Shown: piece after piece, positions 9,933 to 20,289 of the stretch
Position numbering within the stretch: position 1 is the first letter of the stretch
Layout: each line of letters begins with the position of its first letter
NCBI GenBank assembly: GCA_039566865.1
Contig: CM076952.1
Span: 10,622,501-10,686,500 of the forward strand
DNA from: Aurelia coerulea
Taxonomy: Eukaryota > Cnidaria > Scyphozoa > Semaeostomeae > Ulmaridae
Reading direction: 5' to 3'
DNA length: 64,000 nt
Program-made: the position numbers and the translations under genes
The notes under the pieces: model-generated
What the model saw: the letters and a program-made list of their open reading frames with translations, nothing else
Databases searched by the model: none
What the model was told of the DNA's origin: nothing

Positions 9933-12205
9933 CACAGTGATCCAGCAAGTGTAATAAATGCCGAAAAATGAAAGTTCTCAAAATCAATCAAGCTGTAGCT
10001 CATTTGAAAGAGCAATGATTGGGAGTCAAAATAAAAAAGAAATTATTAAAATCGGACCTATGAGAGCCAAGAAACAGATTTTTAAAGTTTCAAGAAATCA
10101 CAAGTTTACAAATTTCATATCGAGATGACAATTAACACTTGATTTAGGCTAACTTCAAAATTCAATTTCTCTGCTCAAGCAGCTCCGATTCTTGAAATTA
10201 TTTTTTTATTTTGATTGTATACATCTCAGCATTATGTGTCTTTCATTTCATTGAAAACGAGTGGAAAATTTTTGCGAATTTTGCGAATTACTAAAAGTAC
10301 CATATTTGAGGATAAAAACCGATATTTAGGTAGAAACAGTTGAAAATCTAAAAGACGGGGTCAAACGGTGTCTTAGCAAAAAATATTACAATTAAATAGA
10401 GCATGTTTCGAGCGCGTGTGCCAAAGGTTATCTTTGGGAACCTTCTGCAAAAAATACTATGGCCGTTTTAGAATGTGTGGTCATTTCTTGAAAATGACAT
10501 GTGGTCGTTACTGAAACCAGTGTTGTTTTACATAATCTGAATTGATATTTTAGATAACGCCTTAAACTCATTTCAAATTAAAGGCAAGTCCTTCAGCTGA
10601 ATTCTTGAAACTAGGATGAATTGAAGAAACTAAAAATCAAACTACAATTACGTATAGTGGACTGAAGAACCAGGAACTCTACTCTTTGTGACGTCTGAAC
10701 CCGACACTGTATCAATCATGTCAAATTCAATTCCGAAGCACCACGTTCTTTCTTATCACTGTCAGACTAGACCTGATGCTTCCTCTTGAACTTTGATGTC
10801 ATAGTTGTAGTTGACTGATTTTGGCCGTACTGTCTTCAGAACGAGAACAAATGGTTATTGATCTGATTGATTTGATAGTTATAAGGACAGGGCAAATTTT
10901 GCGATTCTGTGGTGCTACTTCGACGTTTGCCTCGCAGTTTCTGAGACTACAGACACCAGAGACACCACTAAGACTGCAACGTTGATAGACTGAAGCTTTT
11001 CACCTATGGTATGATGCTGCACTTAGCAATACATTTCCTCTCGGAAGAGAATAGATGTCCTTACTATATACCAGATGCTTGCCCATAACTGGGAGCTGCT
11101 TGAATTCTCAAAAAAGGCTATCCGGAAAGCAGTCCTAACGCCTGGAACAAACATGTTCACAGCTTCCGAATTGACCCAGGATTCAGAGCAAGACAAATGT
11201 TTGTGCAACATGACATCCGTTACGTTTTGTCAGAATGCTCATAACATATGCCCAGAATGTAGCAAAAGCGAGCCATATTCTACAAACTACGGCCAAAGTC
11301 AATGAGATGAATTATGATACTAAAACTCAAGAAGAAACATTGGAGAAGTCTTTGTATTTATAACTGTGATAAGAAAGAATGTTATGCCTCTGAACTGAAT
11401 TTGATGTGATTTGATGCAGTATTGAAACCAGACGTCACAAAGAGTAGAGTTCCTGGTTCTTCAATCCACTATACGTTAATGTATTTTGATTTTTAGTTTC
11501 CTCAATTCATCCTAGTTTCAAGAATTCAGCTGAATGACTTGTATTTAATTTGAAATGAGCTTAAGGCGTTATCTAAAATATCAATTCAGTTAATGTAAAA
11601 CAACACTGGTTTCAGCAACGACCACATGTCATTTCAAGAAATGACCACACATTCTAAAACGGCCATAGAATTTTTTGCAGAAGGTTCCCAAAGATAACCT
11701 GTGGCACACGCACTCAAAACATGTTCTAGTTAATTGTAATATTTTTTGCTAAGACACCGTTTGACCCCGTCTTTTAGATTTTCAATTGTTTCTACCTAAA
11801 TATCGGCTTTTATCCTCAAATATGGTACTTGTAGTAATTCGCAAAATTCGCGAAAATTTTCCACTCGTTTTCAATGAAATGAAAGACACATAATGCTGAG
11901 ATGTATACAATCAAAATTAAAAAACAATTTCAAGAATCGGAGCTGCTTGAGCAGAGAAATTGAATTTTGAAGTTAGCCTAAATCAAGTGTTAATTGTCAT
12001 CTCGATATGAAATTTGTAAACTTGTGATTTCTTGAAACTTTAAAAATCTGTTTCTTGGCTCTCATAGGTCCGATTTTGATAATTTCTTTTTTATTTTGAC
12101 TCCCAATCATTGCTCTTTCAAATGAGCTACAGCGTGCGTGATTGATTTTGAGAACTTTCATTTTTCGGCATTTATTACACTATTTTGCCATTCTGGATTA
12201 CTGTG
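9933..12205. mobile_element. CACAGTG-ended inverted-repeat element, copy 1 (RSS-like ends)
   Basis: This 2273-base insertion is flanked by a perfect five-base target duplication GCATG (9928-9932 and 12206-12210). The left end begins CACAGTGATCCAG, then three bases, then GTGTAATAAATGCC. The right end, read on the other strand, begins CACAGTAATCCAG, then twelve bases, then the same GTGTAATAAATGCC. Beyond that the arms (about 9933-10765 and 11364-12205) are nearly perfect inverted repeats. The loop (10766-11363) holds a 76-codon frame at 11075-11305 without recognisable motif and no RAG1/Transib-like transposase. Five-base duplications and CAC-starting ends are known for Transib and RAG-like transposons; assignment here is an inference. 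Confidence 0.72.
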
Positions 12206-13127
12206 GCATGTTTCAACAAAATATTTCATTCCCTTCATCCCGGCGTACTATCCAGTTCTGGCTCTTATTCGCTCAAACTTTTATCAAACTTCATGCAAAT
12301 AACACAGCACTTACCTGGGACATAGGGCTTTGCATTTTCAGTTTCCTTTTCGGTATAGACTTCGCCAAATTTATGTGCTTCCTTCACAAACTGCGGTCTT
12401 CTTCGTGATTGACACCAAATCGCATGTCTTTACTAGTAGACCCCTGCCCCTCTTTTCGATTGCTAGAACCATGTACAACAAAGCATATGCTTGATTTTCA
12501 AAATGAAGGTCCCTCATACCCTAGTTTCGAGTTCCAAAAAGTCTCATTGCCATATCTTTCTTCCTTCAAACAAAATACGCTTGTATCATTTCACTTTCTA
12601 TGTTTGAGGCTCTGTCGGTTCTCAAATCAATTCGAACGCACCTATGAAACCCTTCTAAAACTGTCTGGAAATGTCACCAAATGCATCAGGGGGTAAGCCA
12701 AGGAGTGAACCAAGTAGGGGACAGGGACAAAGTTTCCAGAAACAGATCTATTCTTGATAAAACTTGACTAGCCATTTTCCTTTTGAGCATGCTTAAATGC
12801 CAAGAAACATATCTGCAGCAGTATTGGAGACAGCATGACAATTCATGAATTAAACAATAAGAAACAAATTAAGAAACTTGTTGTACTAAAATGCGAAAAA
12901 TATCATGTTAAACTGAGAAACCTTTAATACTACGGCCTGATCCAAGGTTCTCATTAGAAATAAGTGATACCTTTAAATTTAGTACAACAAAGATGACAAC
13001 AACAAAAGAAGGGCCCTTTAAATCTTATTGAGGAGGTGGACAGGGTCCACGAAAAGTTTTTCTACATCAATAGAAATATCTACCTCCTACCCTGATCCTC
13101 TCATACACTCTCTCTTTATAAGAATTA

Positions 13128-14040
13128 TATTGATGAGAATATTCAGGCTTAGATTCATCCAATTTTTAAGAATATCATAAGAATATTGCTCAGCCTCAGC
13201 TCGCATATTTGTGTCTCATTTTTCAGCAGTTGCCTGCTTTGCGATGTTTGCTATACACTCGTTTCTTTTAATAAGAATAATGTTTATAAGAATATTCAGG
13301 CTCAGAATCATCCAATTTTTAAGAATATTATAAGAATATTGCCAGCCTCAGCTGGCATATTTGTGTCTCATTTTTCAGCAGTTGCCTGTTTTGTGATGTT
13401 CATAACAGAGAATCGCATGACTGACATAAATACTTTAAAAATATGTTCAGGCTCAAAACGAAACTTTCTTAAGAATATCGAGGCTGGGCAAAATTTAAAA
13501 TATTCTTATTAGAAAAAAGAGTGTAGCTGCTTAAATTCATCTGTCGTTCCACCATTTCCTCGTACTATTTTTGCCTGAAACCATATCAGATTTGAAAAAA
13601 AAACAAGAATACTTTAATAATGTTTTCAGATTTATAATGAAAATTTCTATAGCGAGGTTGGACAAAATTAATAGCATTCTTTTAAAAAATGAGCGAATTT
13701 AGTTTCTATTGGAAGAGTTTTGAAGGATGCTAGAAATACGAGGTATCGGAGGGGTCAAATGCAGACGGGTTTGAATGAGAAGAGCAATTTCAAGTGATAG
13801 GAAACGGCCTGCAAGAAAGAGTCTAGAAATGGGGTTTTGTCAACTCTGCTGTTAGCTCCATTTGGGTTTATTGAATGTATTCTTTTTTATAAGAATAATA
13901 TTCATAAGAATATTCAGGCTCAGAATCATCCAATATTTAAGAATTCTATAAGAATATTGCTCAGCCTCCACTATCTATTTTCAGCAGTTGCCTGTTTTGC
14001 GCTGTTCATAACACAGAATAGCATGACTGACATACACTAG
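13128..14040. repeat. Three copies of a ~145-base repeat
   Basis: Copies start near 13128, 13272 and 13880. Each contains AAGAATATTCAGGCTCAGAA, an AAGAATAT-rich centre, and TTTTCAGCAGTTGCCTG. The first two are adjacent; the third lies about 460 bases on. They belong to the loop of the fold-back element and do not code for anything recognisable. Confidence 0.7.
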
Positions 14041-14113
14041 TTTTTCTTTTTAAGAAACCGCTTGTAAGAAACGGTAGGCTCAATTTTCGAAAGATAAGAA
14101 ACATCCCTACCTG

Positions 14114-14535
14114 AGGGGGGCTTTGGGGTTTCACGGGTTGCGGGTTTGACCAATTCTAGCCCTCGGGTTTCGGGTTTTACGTCTAAATCATGCGGGATTT
14201 CGGGTTTGGAGATGCTCCACGGGTTGCGGGTTTGGCCAATTTTGATGCTCGGGTTTCGGGATTTCTTTCAAAAATTCAATGTTTTCGGGTTTTTGAAGTC
14301 ATAAATTCTCTTTTGGTTAGCCGAGATCGAAAAACCAGCTTCCGAATGCTTGAAATGATGCACAGAGTGTCAGTGAGAACGAAAATGTCGGAAATAGTCG
14401 AAGATTATTACCGAAAATTGAAATTTTGGGTTCCGAAGTGCAATTTCGGGTTTCGATTTTTTTGCTTGCGGGTTTTCGGGTTTTTGCTAATTTTGGTCCG
14501 GGTTTGCGGGTTCTAGTACCCCCCAAAGCCCCCCT
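14114..14535. mobile_element. Non-autonomous hAT-type element rich in CGGGTTT
   Basis: The 422-base element has perfect 15-base inverted ends, AGGGGGGCTTTGGGG, and a perfect eight-base target duplication CCTACCTG (14106-14113 and 14536-14543). Eight-base duplications are the hallmark of hAT. Inside, a GCGGGTTT/TCGGGTTT motif recurs more than ten times in two subterminal clusters (14130-14300 and 14440-14515), the kind of arrangement hAT transposases bind. A frame at 14190-14516 is open but reads only the repeats; no transposase is encoded. Confidence 0.85.
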
Positions 14536-16009
14536 CCTACCTGAATTGAAAAATCTAAGAAACGTTTGTAAATTACAATTTTAATTTTCCTATCAACTCA
14601 AAATGTTTTGACGTACAGTTATAGCAACTGTATGGACATTATTTTGATTGCGAATTATGTTATTTACTTGTTTTTGAGATCTGAGAGCTCAACAAATACG
14701 TGTAACTGTACACTTCCTTAAAAAAATAAGAAACTGGTTAGAAACTGGTTTGTAGCGAAATTATTCTAAAATTTAAGAAACTACCTTCCAGCCCTGGGAA
14801 CTTTAATTTCATATTAAGTATATTCCAAAATGAGTGTACATTTCTTCGCAAATATTTCCTTCTTTCAGATTAATTAAATTCTTATTTTACCCTTGATTCA
14901 GCAAGTAGATACTGTAACTTTCAAAACTTGAACTGATGCAACGGACGATACCCGTAATTCTTTTCATAAGAAACTATGAATTTAAGCCTAAAGCTTTTTA
15001 AAATCATCAGATTTTCAGTTCTTAGAGTTTCTTGTTAGTTTCTTAGAGATTCCACAACAATCGTCATATTTACTTCCTGTCCCACCCTAAACACTTCGAA
15101 ACAAAGATTGTTAAGCCTTGCTCAAATACCTTCCAAGAATACAGTAGCTACAGGTAGTTTCGTTAAAAAGTATGTGTTCGACAAAAAGAGGCTAGAAAAA
15201 TATAAGATCTGTTTCTTGAAATTTTGTACAACAAGTTTCTTAATTTGTTTCTTATTGTTTAATTCATGAATTGTCATGCTGTCTCCAATACTGCTGCAGA
15301 TATGTTTCTTGGCATTTAAACATGCTCAAAAGGAAAATGGCTAGTCAAGTTTTATCAAGAATAGATCTGTTTCTGGAAACTTTGTCCCTGTCCCCTACTT
15401 GGTTCACCCCTTGGCTTACCCCCTGATGCATTTGGTGACATTTCCAGACAGTTTCAGAAGGGTTTCCCAGGTGCGTTCAAATTGATTTGAGAACCGACAG
15501 AGCTCCAAACACAGCAAGTGAAATTATACAAGCGTATTTTGTTTGAAGGAAGAAAGATACGGCAATGAGACTTTTTGGAATTTGAAACTAGGGTATGAGG
15601 GACCTTCATTTTGAAAATCAAGCGTATGCTTTGTTGTACATGGTTCTAGCAATCGAAAAGAGGGGCAGGGGTCTACTAGTAAAGACATGCGATTTGGTGT
15701 CAATCACGAAGAAGACCACAGTTTGTGAAGGAAGCACATAAATTTGGCGAAGTCCATACCGGAAAGGAAACTGAAAATGCAAAGCCCTATGTTCCAGGTA
15801 AGTGCTGTGGTATTTGCATGAAGTTTGATAAAAGTTTGAGCGAATAAGAGCCAGAACTGGATAGTACGCCGGGATGAAAGGAATGAAATATTTTGTTGAA
15901 ACATGCGTTCGAAGAATCAAATTTTGCCCTACTTACCCATGATCCTTTTCTTTCTGTGAAGTGGTCTATTGGGCTTTAATTTTGTTATTAACGAAGAATA
16001 TTTGCAAGG

Positions 16010-17290
16010 AAGCATTTAACCAGAATTTTTTTATATATAATCATATCAAAAGCTACAATAAAATAATTACTAGTTACGCCACTTACAATATTACTCTACT
16101 ATACCACAAAAGCGATACCAGAGGGAGCAAAAGACTGTGTCTACCCTGCGGCCATAACATAAAGTTAAAAACTATTAAGAAATACGGAGCAAAAAAACAA
16201 TACCAGGCAATACACGTAACTACTCTACAATAAAACTACGTCCCCCTTGCAGGTAGCCGCAGCTAATCCTTAGTAGCAGCATTTTATTCAAAACGTTGTG
16301 TTGCATTTATGTATTTTAAAGTTGCCTTAAGAATCTCTGTATTAGAATCAACAGACAACCTTTCAGCACCATACAGCATCATTTCAAGTAACAGCGCGTT
16401 TGAATGATTTGACAAACCGTACGGTTGGAAAGTTGCGTTTACACTATCGAGAAGATCTCTCCTGTATGCATCGTAAGCATGGCAGTGGAGCAAAAAGTAC
16501 TCCGTGTCCTCAACACCGTCGTTTGTGGGGCAAAGTGGATTAAACGTGTCTCTAAAATTGTGTCTGAATTTGTGCAGATTTAGCTTACTGAGACCAACTC
16601 GTAACTGCGTGAGTATTGCAAGACCTTTTGGGTCGTGACTGCTGTAGACTGGCTTAGGAGGAGGACGAATAAGAAATGATAGCTTGTTTTCGAAAATGTT
16701 GATTGTAGGTGATTCTCTTACTTCATGGCCAAGCTTATTCCATTCAAGCAAACAACTACGGTGAAAGCTTGCATTAAAACATGCTGTTCGTGCACTGATT
16801 TGGCCAATTGTAGCTTGATGGCGAAGGGGATACGAGGACTGCCGGAGTGGTGGAATTGGTATCCTTGTATAGTCAGGAGTAATACTATTGACAACTTCAT
16901 ATAGAAGAACGAGACGCCTGCACCAACAATGGAGGTTTAGTGTTTCCCAACCAAGCTCATCGTACAATTTCACACGAGATGTGCCCTTCCAAGCCCCTGT
17001 AACTGCTAGTGCTGCAGAATATTGAATAGATTCTAGTTTCTCCATTTGATTTGAAAGCGTGATGTTCTGACTGAATTCACATACATTTTGTGGAGTATGA
17101 TATATGACGTCACCATAATCCAAATGTGGTCGGACATATAGTTTATATAATTCATTTAATGTTTGTCGCGGCAAGTATTGCGAAAGGAAGCGTAACATTC
17201 CTATTCATGGTCTGCATTTAGTGATAGCTGCCTGGATATGACTAGCAAAGGACAATCTTAATTTGTATCTTTTTGCCCATCTTGAATGAA
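16010..17290 (-). mobile_element. 5'-truncated LINE remnant
   Basis: The minus-strand insertion holds the C-terminal part of a LINE ORF (17198-16284) plus a short decayed extension to 17290 and a 3' UTR running to about 16010. It differs from the CR1/L2-like copies in having a long domain after the RT. A target duplication was not identified. Confidence 0.8.
16284..17198 (-). CDS. LINE reverse transcriptase C-terminal domain, partial
   Basis: The 304-codon frame begins inside the thumb region (LRFLSQYLPRQTLNELYKLY, then YVRPHLDYGDVIYHTP) and contains MEKLESIQYSAALAVTGAWK. The distal part has LTQLRVGLSKLNLHKFRHNF and NPLCPTNDGVEDTEYFLLHC, a Cys/His-rich segment found at the end of many Jockey/RTE-type LINE proteins. 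The palm with YADD is missing. An in-frame stop lies just upstream of the first methionine. The product would not be functional on its own. Confidence 0.8.
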   Translation of the reverse strand: MLRFLSQYLPRQTLNELYKLYVRPHLDYGDVIYHTPQNVCEFSQNITLSNQMEKLESIQYSAALAVTGAWKGTSRVKLYDELGWETLNLHCWCRRLVLLYEVVNSITPDYTRIPIPPLRQSSYPLRHQATIGQISARTACFNASFHRSCLLEWNKLGHEVRESPTINIFENKLSFLIRPPPKPVYSSHDPKGLAILTQLRVGLSKLNLHKFRHNFRDTFNPLCPTNDGVEDTEYFLLHCHAYDAYRRDLLDSVNATFQPYGLSNHSNALLLEMMLYGAERLSVDSNTEILKATLKYINATQRFE

Positions 17291-17498
17291 CAGAAAAATA
17301 AATAATATTTCTGAGATGTTAATGATATTGCTGTCCTGATAAAGGCTTCCATACATAGCAATGAACCAGCTAGGGTCCGTTTCCACTATATCACATAGCT
17401 ATTTTATGTGTGCAACACAAAGTGGAATCATAATAGGAGGGGATGATTTGGCGAATCTAATCAAAACGGAAATAACAAAGATAGGCGAGAAGAATCAA

Positions 17499-17911
17499 CG
17501 GGCTGACTGCAGTAAAGTTTGCAAAGCAATCGAAAAGGTGAAGGTGAAGTTGCGGTTTTTAGCGCCAAGCGCTGGAATCGCAGAAGTAGAGAAGTCCTAA
17601 TCGAGTCCGCGACCCCTTGTCATGACGCTCAAGTGGTGGGGCTCTACCGGGTATCGAACCCCGTCCGCCTGACTGTTCTGGCTGAAAGTCAGAGGATTAC
17701 ACCACTACGCCACAACACCTTCAAGATGCATGGCCTAAATCAAGGCGTGGTCCAGATGTCACTAAATTACATGTTGAAATGCGGAAAAATAAAAGATAGG
17801 GGCTGACTGCAGTAAAGTTTCCAAAGCAATCGAAAAGACGCATGGCCTAAATCAAGGCGTGGTTCAGATGTCACGAAATTATATGTTGAAATGCGGAAAA
17901 ATAAAAGATGT
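17499..17911. repeat. Local tandem duplication, one copy SINE-free
   Basis: The segment from GGCTGACTGCAGTAAAG to AAATAAAAGAT occurs twice: 17499-17800 (with a 185-base insertion) and 17801-17911 (without it). The second copy preserves the empty target site of the SINE. Divergence between the copies is a few percent. Confidence 0.82.
17538..17722 (-). ncRNA. tRNA-derived SINE
   Basis: This 185-base insertion, read on the minus strand, has a polymerase III A box TGGCGTAGTGG (17702-17712) and a B box GGTTCGATACC (17650-17660), both matching consensus. The tRNA-like region has a plausible acceptor start GTTGTGG but its anticodon arm is enlarged and the variable part is irregular, so it is not a normal tRNA gene. 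The 3' part is unrelated to tRNA and ends CAACTTCACCTTCACC. Comparison with the empty copy at 17801 gives a minimal target duplication AAG. Confidence 0.75.
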
Positions 17912-18831
17912 ACCTTATGCAGGAACGGGAATCACTGAGAATACAGTTTGAAAATAATGATGAACTCAGCAAACGAAGAAAAGATCAAACGAGGTGAAAT
18001 CTTGGAGATTGCCTCCACGCATGAAGGAAACGAAGGAAATTTATCGTCTGATGAACAAAATAGAGATTCTCTATTTTAGATGAAGCTGAAACTGGTGGTA
18101 TATGGAATATGGAAAGTTCACCAATAAAATGTTTTAATCAAATACTGATGGATTTTAAAAATAAATACCAAAACAAGGAGAACTCAACAATTCAAGGAAC
18201 TCTTGCATGCATTTCAGACCGATTAAGTAAATCCCCCAAAAAAACCAAAAAACAAGAACAGTTGATTTTAATATATTTCTTGCAAGAATTAGTCAACTCG
18301 AGCAGGAAAACAAGTCACTGCGTGATGAAAATATAGGCCTAAAGTTTTAAAACAAAAAATTGAAAGAGTCACACAATATCGGATATGTCGCTTTAAGATC
18401 ACGTGATCCAATCTCAAGTTTCCAATACAAAGCTCCAAACCAAAATGTTCCAAAACAAAAGTTCAACAGCACAACGGGATCAAGCCAATTCAAACGAAAT
18501 ACAATCGAGGTATACAAATAATGTAGCAGATGGTGAGTGGAAAGTACAAAGTCTAAAGTTCAGAGAGAAGGCTCTTTGGGGAAAGAAATTTGAATGTAAG
18601 GGAGTTTCATTTTTCCAAACCTCTAGATACTGCAAATAGATTTAGCTGCTTAGACAACCTAGCAACAGACAGAGAGTCCACGCAAGTCCCAAGTGACAAA
18701 ATAAGGACAAAATAAGGAGTATATACTTGCAGTGAGTCAGACATTATCAGTTTTCAATCAAACATTCTTTTTTGAGTGTTTTTTATACGTTTGCTACTTA
18801 AGTTATTTCAATCTTGTAAAGACAATCTTAG

Positions 18832-19124
18832 ACAAAATTGTTGAGACACTTTGCTTTTCAGGAAGAAATTGAAAATTAACGACCCCACTCCCCCCAATGC
18901 AATGTTGGAATATGGTGGAAATGTTGCAGATGAATCCACCACTATGTCTTCTTCAATACGGTGGAAATGTTGCAGAGGAATCCACCATTATGTCTTCTTC
19001 AATCAAATCAACATTGCAGTGAAGGGAAGGGGGTCTTTAGCAGTGGATGGTAATGATTTGCAGGAAAGAAAGGTATTTTACTACACAAACCGCAATTGTC
19101 TCAACGACTTTTGTCTAAGATTGT
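18832..19124. mobile_element. MITE copy C (ACAATCTTAGAC subfamily)
   Basis: The ends are inverted ACAATCTTAGACAAAA. Inside is the pair CAATGCAATGTTGGA ... CAACATTGCA. A segment of about 50 bases is duplicated internally (18911-19000). It lies exactly at the R-Q junction of the modular array, where other junctions (22095, 30925) lack it. Confidence 0.78.
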
Positions 19125-19409
19125 CTTTGACCAAACTCTCATACTCGCAAAAGGAATACTATGTCTTTTCCTTTTTTCACTTTGAACATGAGCCTGAAAA
19201 CCCTTAAAAGCACAGACCATTGGACAGGAAAATATTTAACTTCTTTAATCGTGGATTGGGGCTGCGCTTAGCATTGGGGGCTGGGGAGGGCTCATTATGT
19301 AAATTTACTTTGAATCAGTGGTCGCTCTCAGCTCTGGTACCAAGTAAACTGCTAAAACTTAACAGGAAATATTTGTGTCTTTACAAATAGACACACAACT
19401 GATTTCTTT

Positions 19410-20015
19410 ATGTGTATGTATGTATCATTTTGCCACAATATTTACAATTATTTACAAGTTATATAATATAAAAATAGATACAATACAATAAATAATGTTA
19501 AAAACGTAAAGGAAAAACACCCCTAATTACAGTGGCAGGGATAGCATTAAAAGGTCAAGATGACCTTAATTCCATAATGGTCCCCTTAGAGGTGCTGGTA
19601 CAACGAAGAACGTAAGAAAAAATATACTAAACTGTAGTTTGTTTTCGGTATAAAACATGGTTTATAATACCATACCATGATCGGGAGAGATGATGACAAG
19701 TCTTAATAGAAGACATATATGTCATCTTCCTCTTTTTGTATGTTTTGGAAAAAATTCTCTTTGATCTTATGTTTGAATGTGTCGATATTGTTTGTTGATT
19801 TAATCTCTGATGAAAGACTATTCCATGTTTTGGGCCCTAGATAAGATAGACATTTTTGTCCAGCAGTAGTTTTGCGAAATGGAATATCCAATTTGAACTT
19901 GGACCTTCGTGTTGTTCGGCCCTGGTTGACTGGACGGAATATCTCAGCACTGTATGCTGGGGCAGATTCTCTGAAAAACTTCATTATGTTGACACAGACA
20001 CATTGATCCATCCTG
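19410..20015 (-). mobile_element. 5'-truncated LINE with TACA-type tail
   Basis: The insertion into module Q has a six-base target duplication TTCTTT (19404-19409 and 20016-20021) and a short tetranucleotide tail at its 3' (left) end. The minus strand encodes a LINE C-terminus at about 20015-19703, including KTTAGQKCLSYLGPKTWNSL and an end FFQNIQKEEDDIY. A short 3' fragment of the same family lies at 59944-60057. Confidence 0.82.
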
Positions 20016-20186
20016 TTCTTTCTATAGTAGTTAGATTGGAAATCATAAAATAAATTTGTTTTGCTCAGGGTCAGCTTATGGCTTTGAATTACAGTATGCA
20101 AGGTTTGCAACAGGTAACCCTCGGGCTACCATCACGTAACCAACAGGTTCAGATAGGGATTTTTATATTGGCTCTCGTATATTTAT

Positions 20187-20279
20187 GACAGGTAACCACA
20201 GGTAACCATACTTTTTTTAAAGATATGATATATATTTACATCTTTTAAAAAAAGTATGGTTACCTGTGGTTACCTGTCC
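20187..20279. repeat. AT-rich hairpin flanked by CAGGTAACC motifs (module P)
   Basis: Arms of about 31 bases (GACAGGTAACCACAGGTAAC...) are perfectly inverted around an AT-rich centre. CAGGTAACC or its complement occurs about nine times between 20105 and 20365. Similar clusters recur at 21640-21755, 30300-30550 and, split by a LINE, 31440-31536 with 35209-35230. The hairpin could extrude as a cruciform; its role is unknown. Confidence 0.7.
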
Positions 20280-20289
20280 TCTTAACATC

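Larger units (their letters stand above)
9859..15971. mobile_element. Large fold-back element with ~0.75 kb arms
   Basis: The left arm (9859-9932 continuing at 12206-12893) is the reverse complement of the right arm (15220-15971). The outer ends read CAATAGACCACTTCACAG on the two strands. The left arm is interrupted at 9933 by a separate 2.27 kb element. The loop (12894-15219) carries a 145-base repeat in three copies and a hAT-type insertion. No transposase frame is visible, and no clear target duplication flanks the outer ends, so the superfamily is unknown. Small differences between the arms (one four-base difference near 9928) indicate age. Confidence 0.75.
17361..18650 (+). pseudogene. 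Decayed coding remnant with a repeated ADCSKVCKAIEK segment
   Basis: A plus-strand frame starting near 17361 reads GGDDLANLIKTEITKIGEK then ADCSKVCKAIEK. After a SINE interruption it continues HGLNQGVVQMSLNYMLKCGK. The same segment is repeated at about 17803-17935. Further frames follow at 18109-18336 and 18403-18639 with lysine- and glutamine-rich sequence. I do not recognise the family; the pattern recalls short domains in uncharacterised multi-copy cnidarian proteins. Stops and duplications make it a pseudogene or a fragment of an unknown element. Confidence 0.4.

Noticed and set aside
11075..11305. RAG1/Transib-type transposase in the loop of the CACAGTG element
   Set aside because: The 76-codon frame has no catalytic or zinc-finger signature of that family, and nothing else in the loop is long enough.
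12142..12696. Two adjacent plus-strand frames (88 and 95 codons) as genes
   Set aside because: They lie in an arm of the fold-back element, have mirror images in the other arm (15618-15920), and show no protein motif.
14125..14516. Interstitial telomere array
   Set aside because: The CGGGTTT-like motifs are irregular, do not match the common animal TTAGGG repeat, and lie within a hAT-type element with its own ends and target duplication.
17616..17720. Functional tRNA gene
   Set aside because: A and B boxes are good, but the anticodon arm is enlarged, the acceptor has a mismatch and about seven extra bases lie before its 3' strand; the unit is part of a 185-base SINE.
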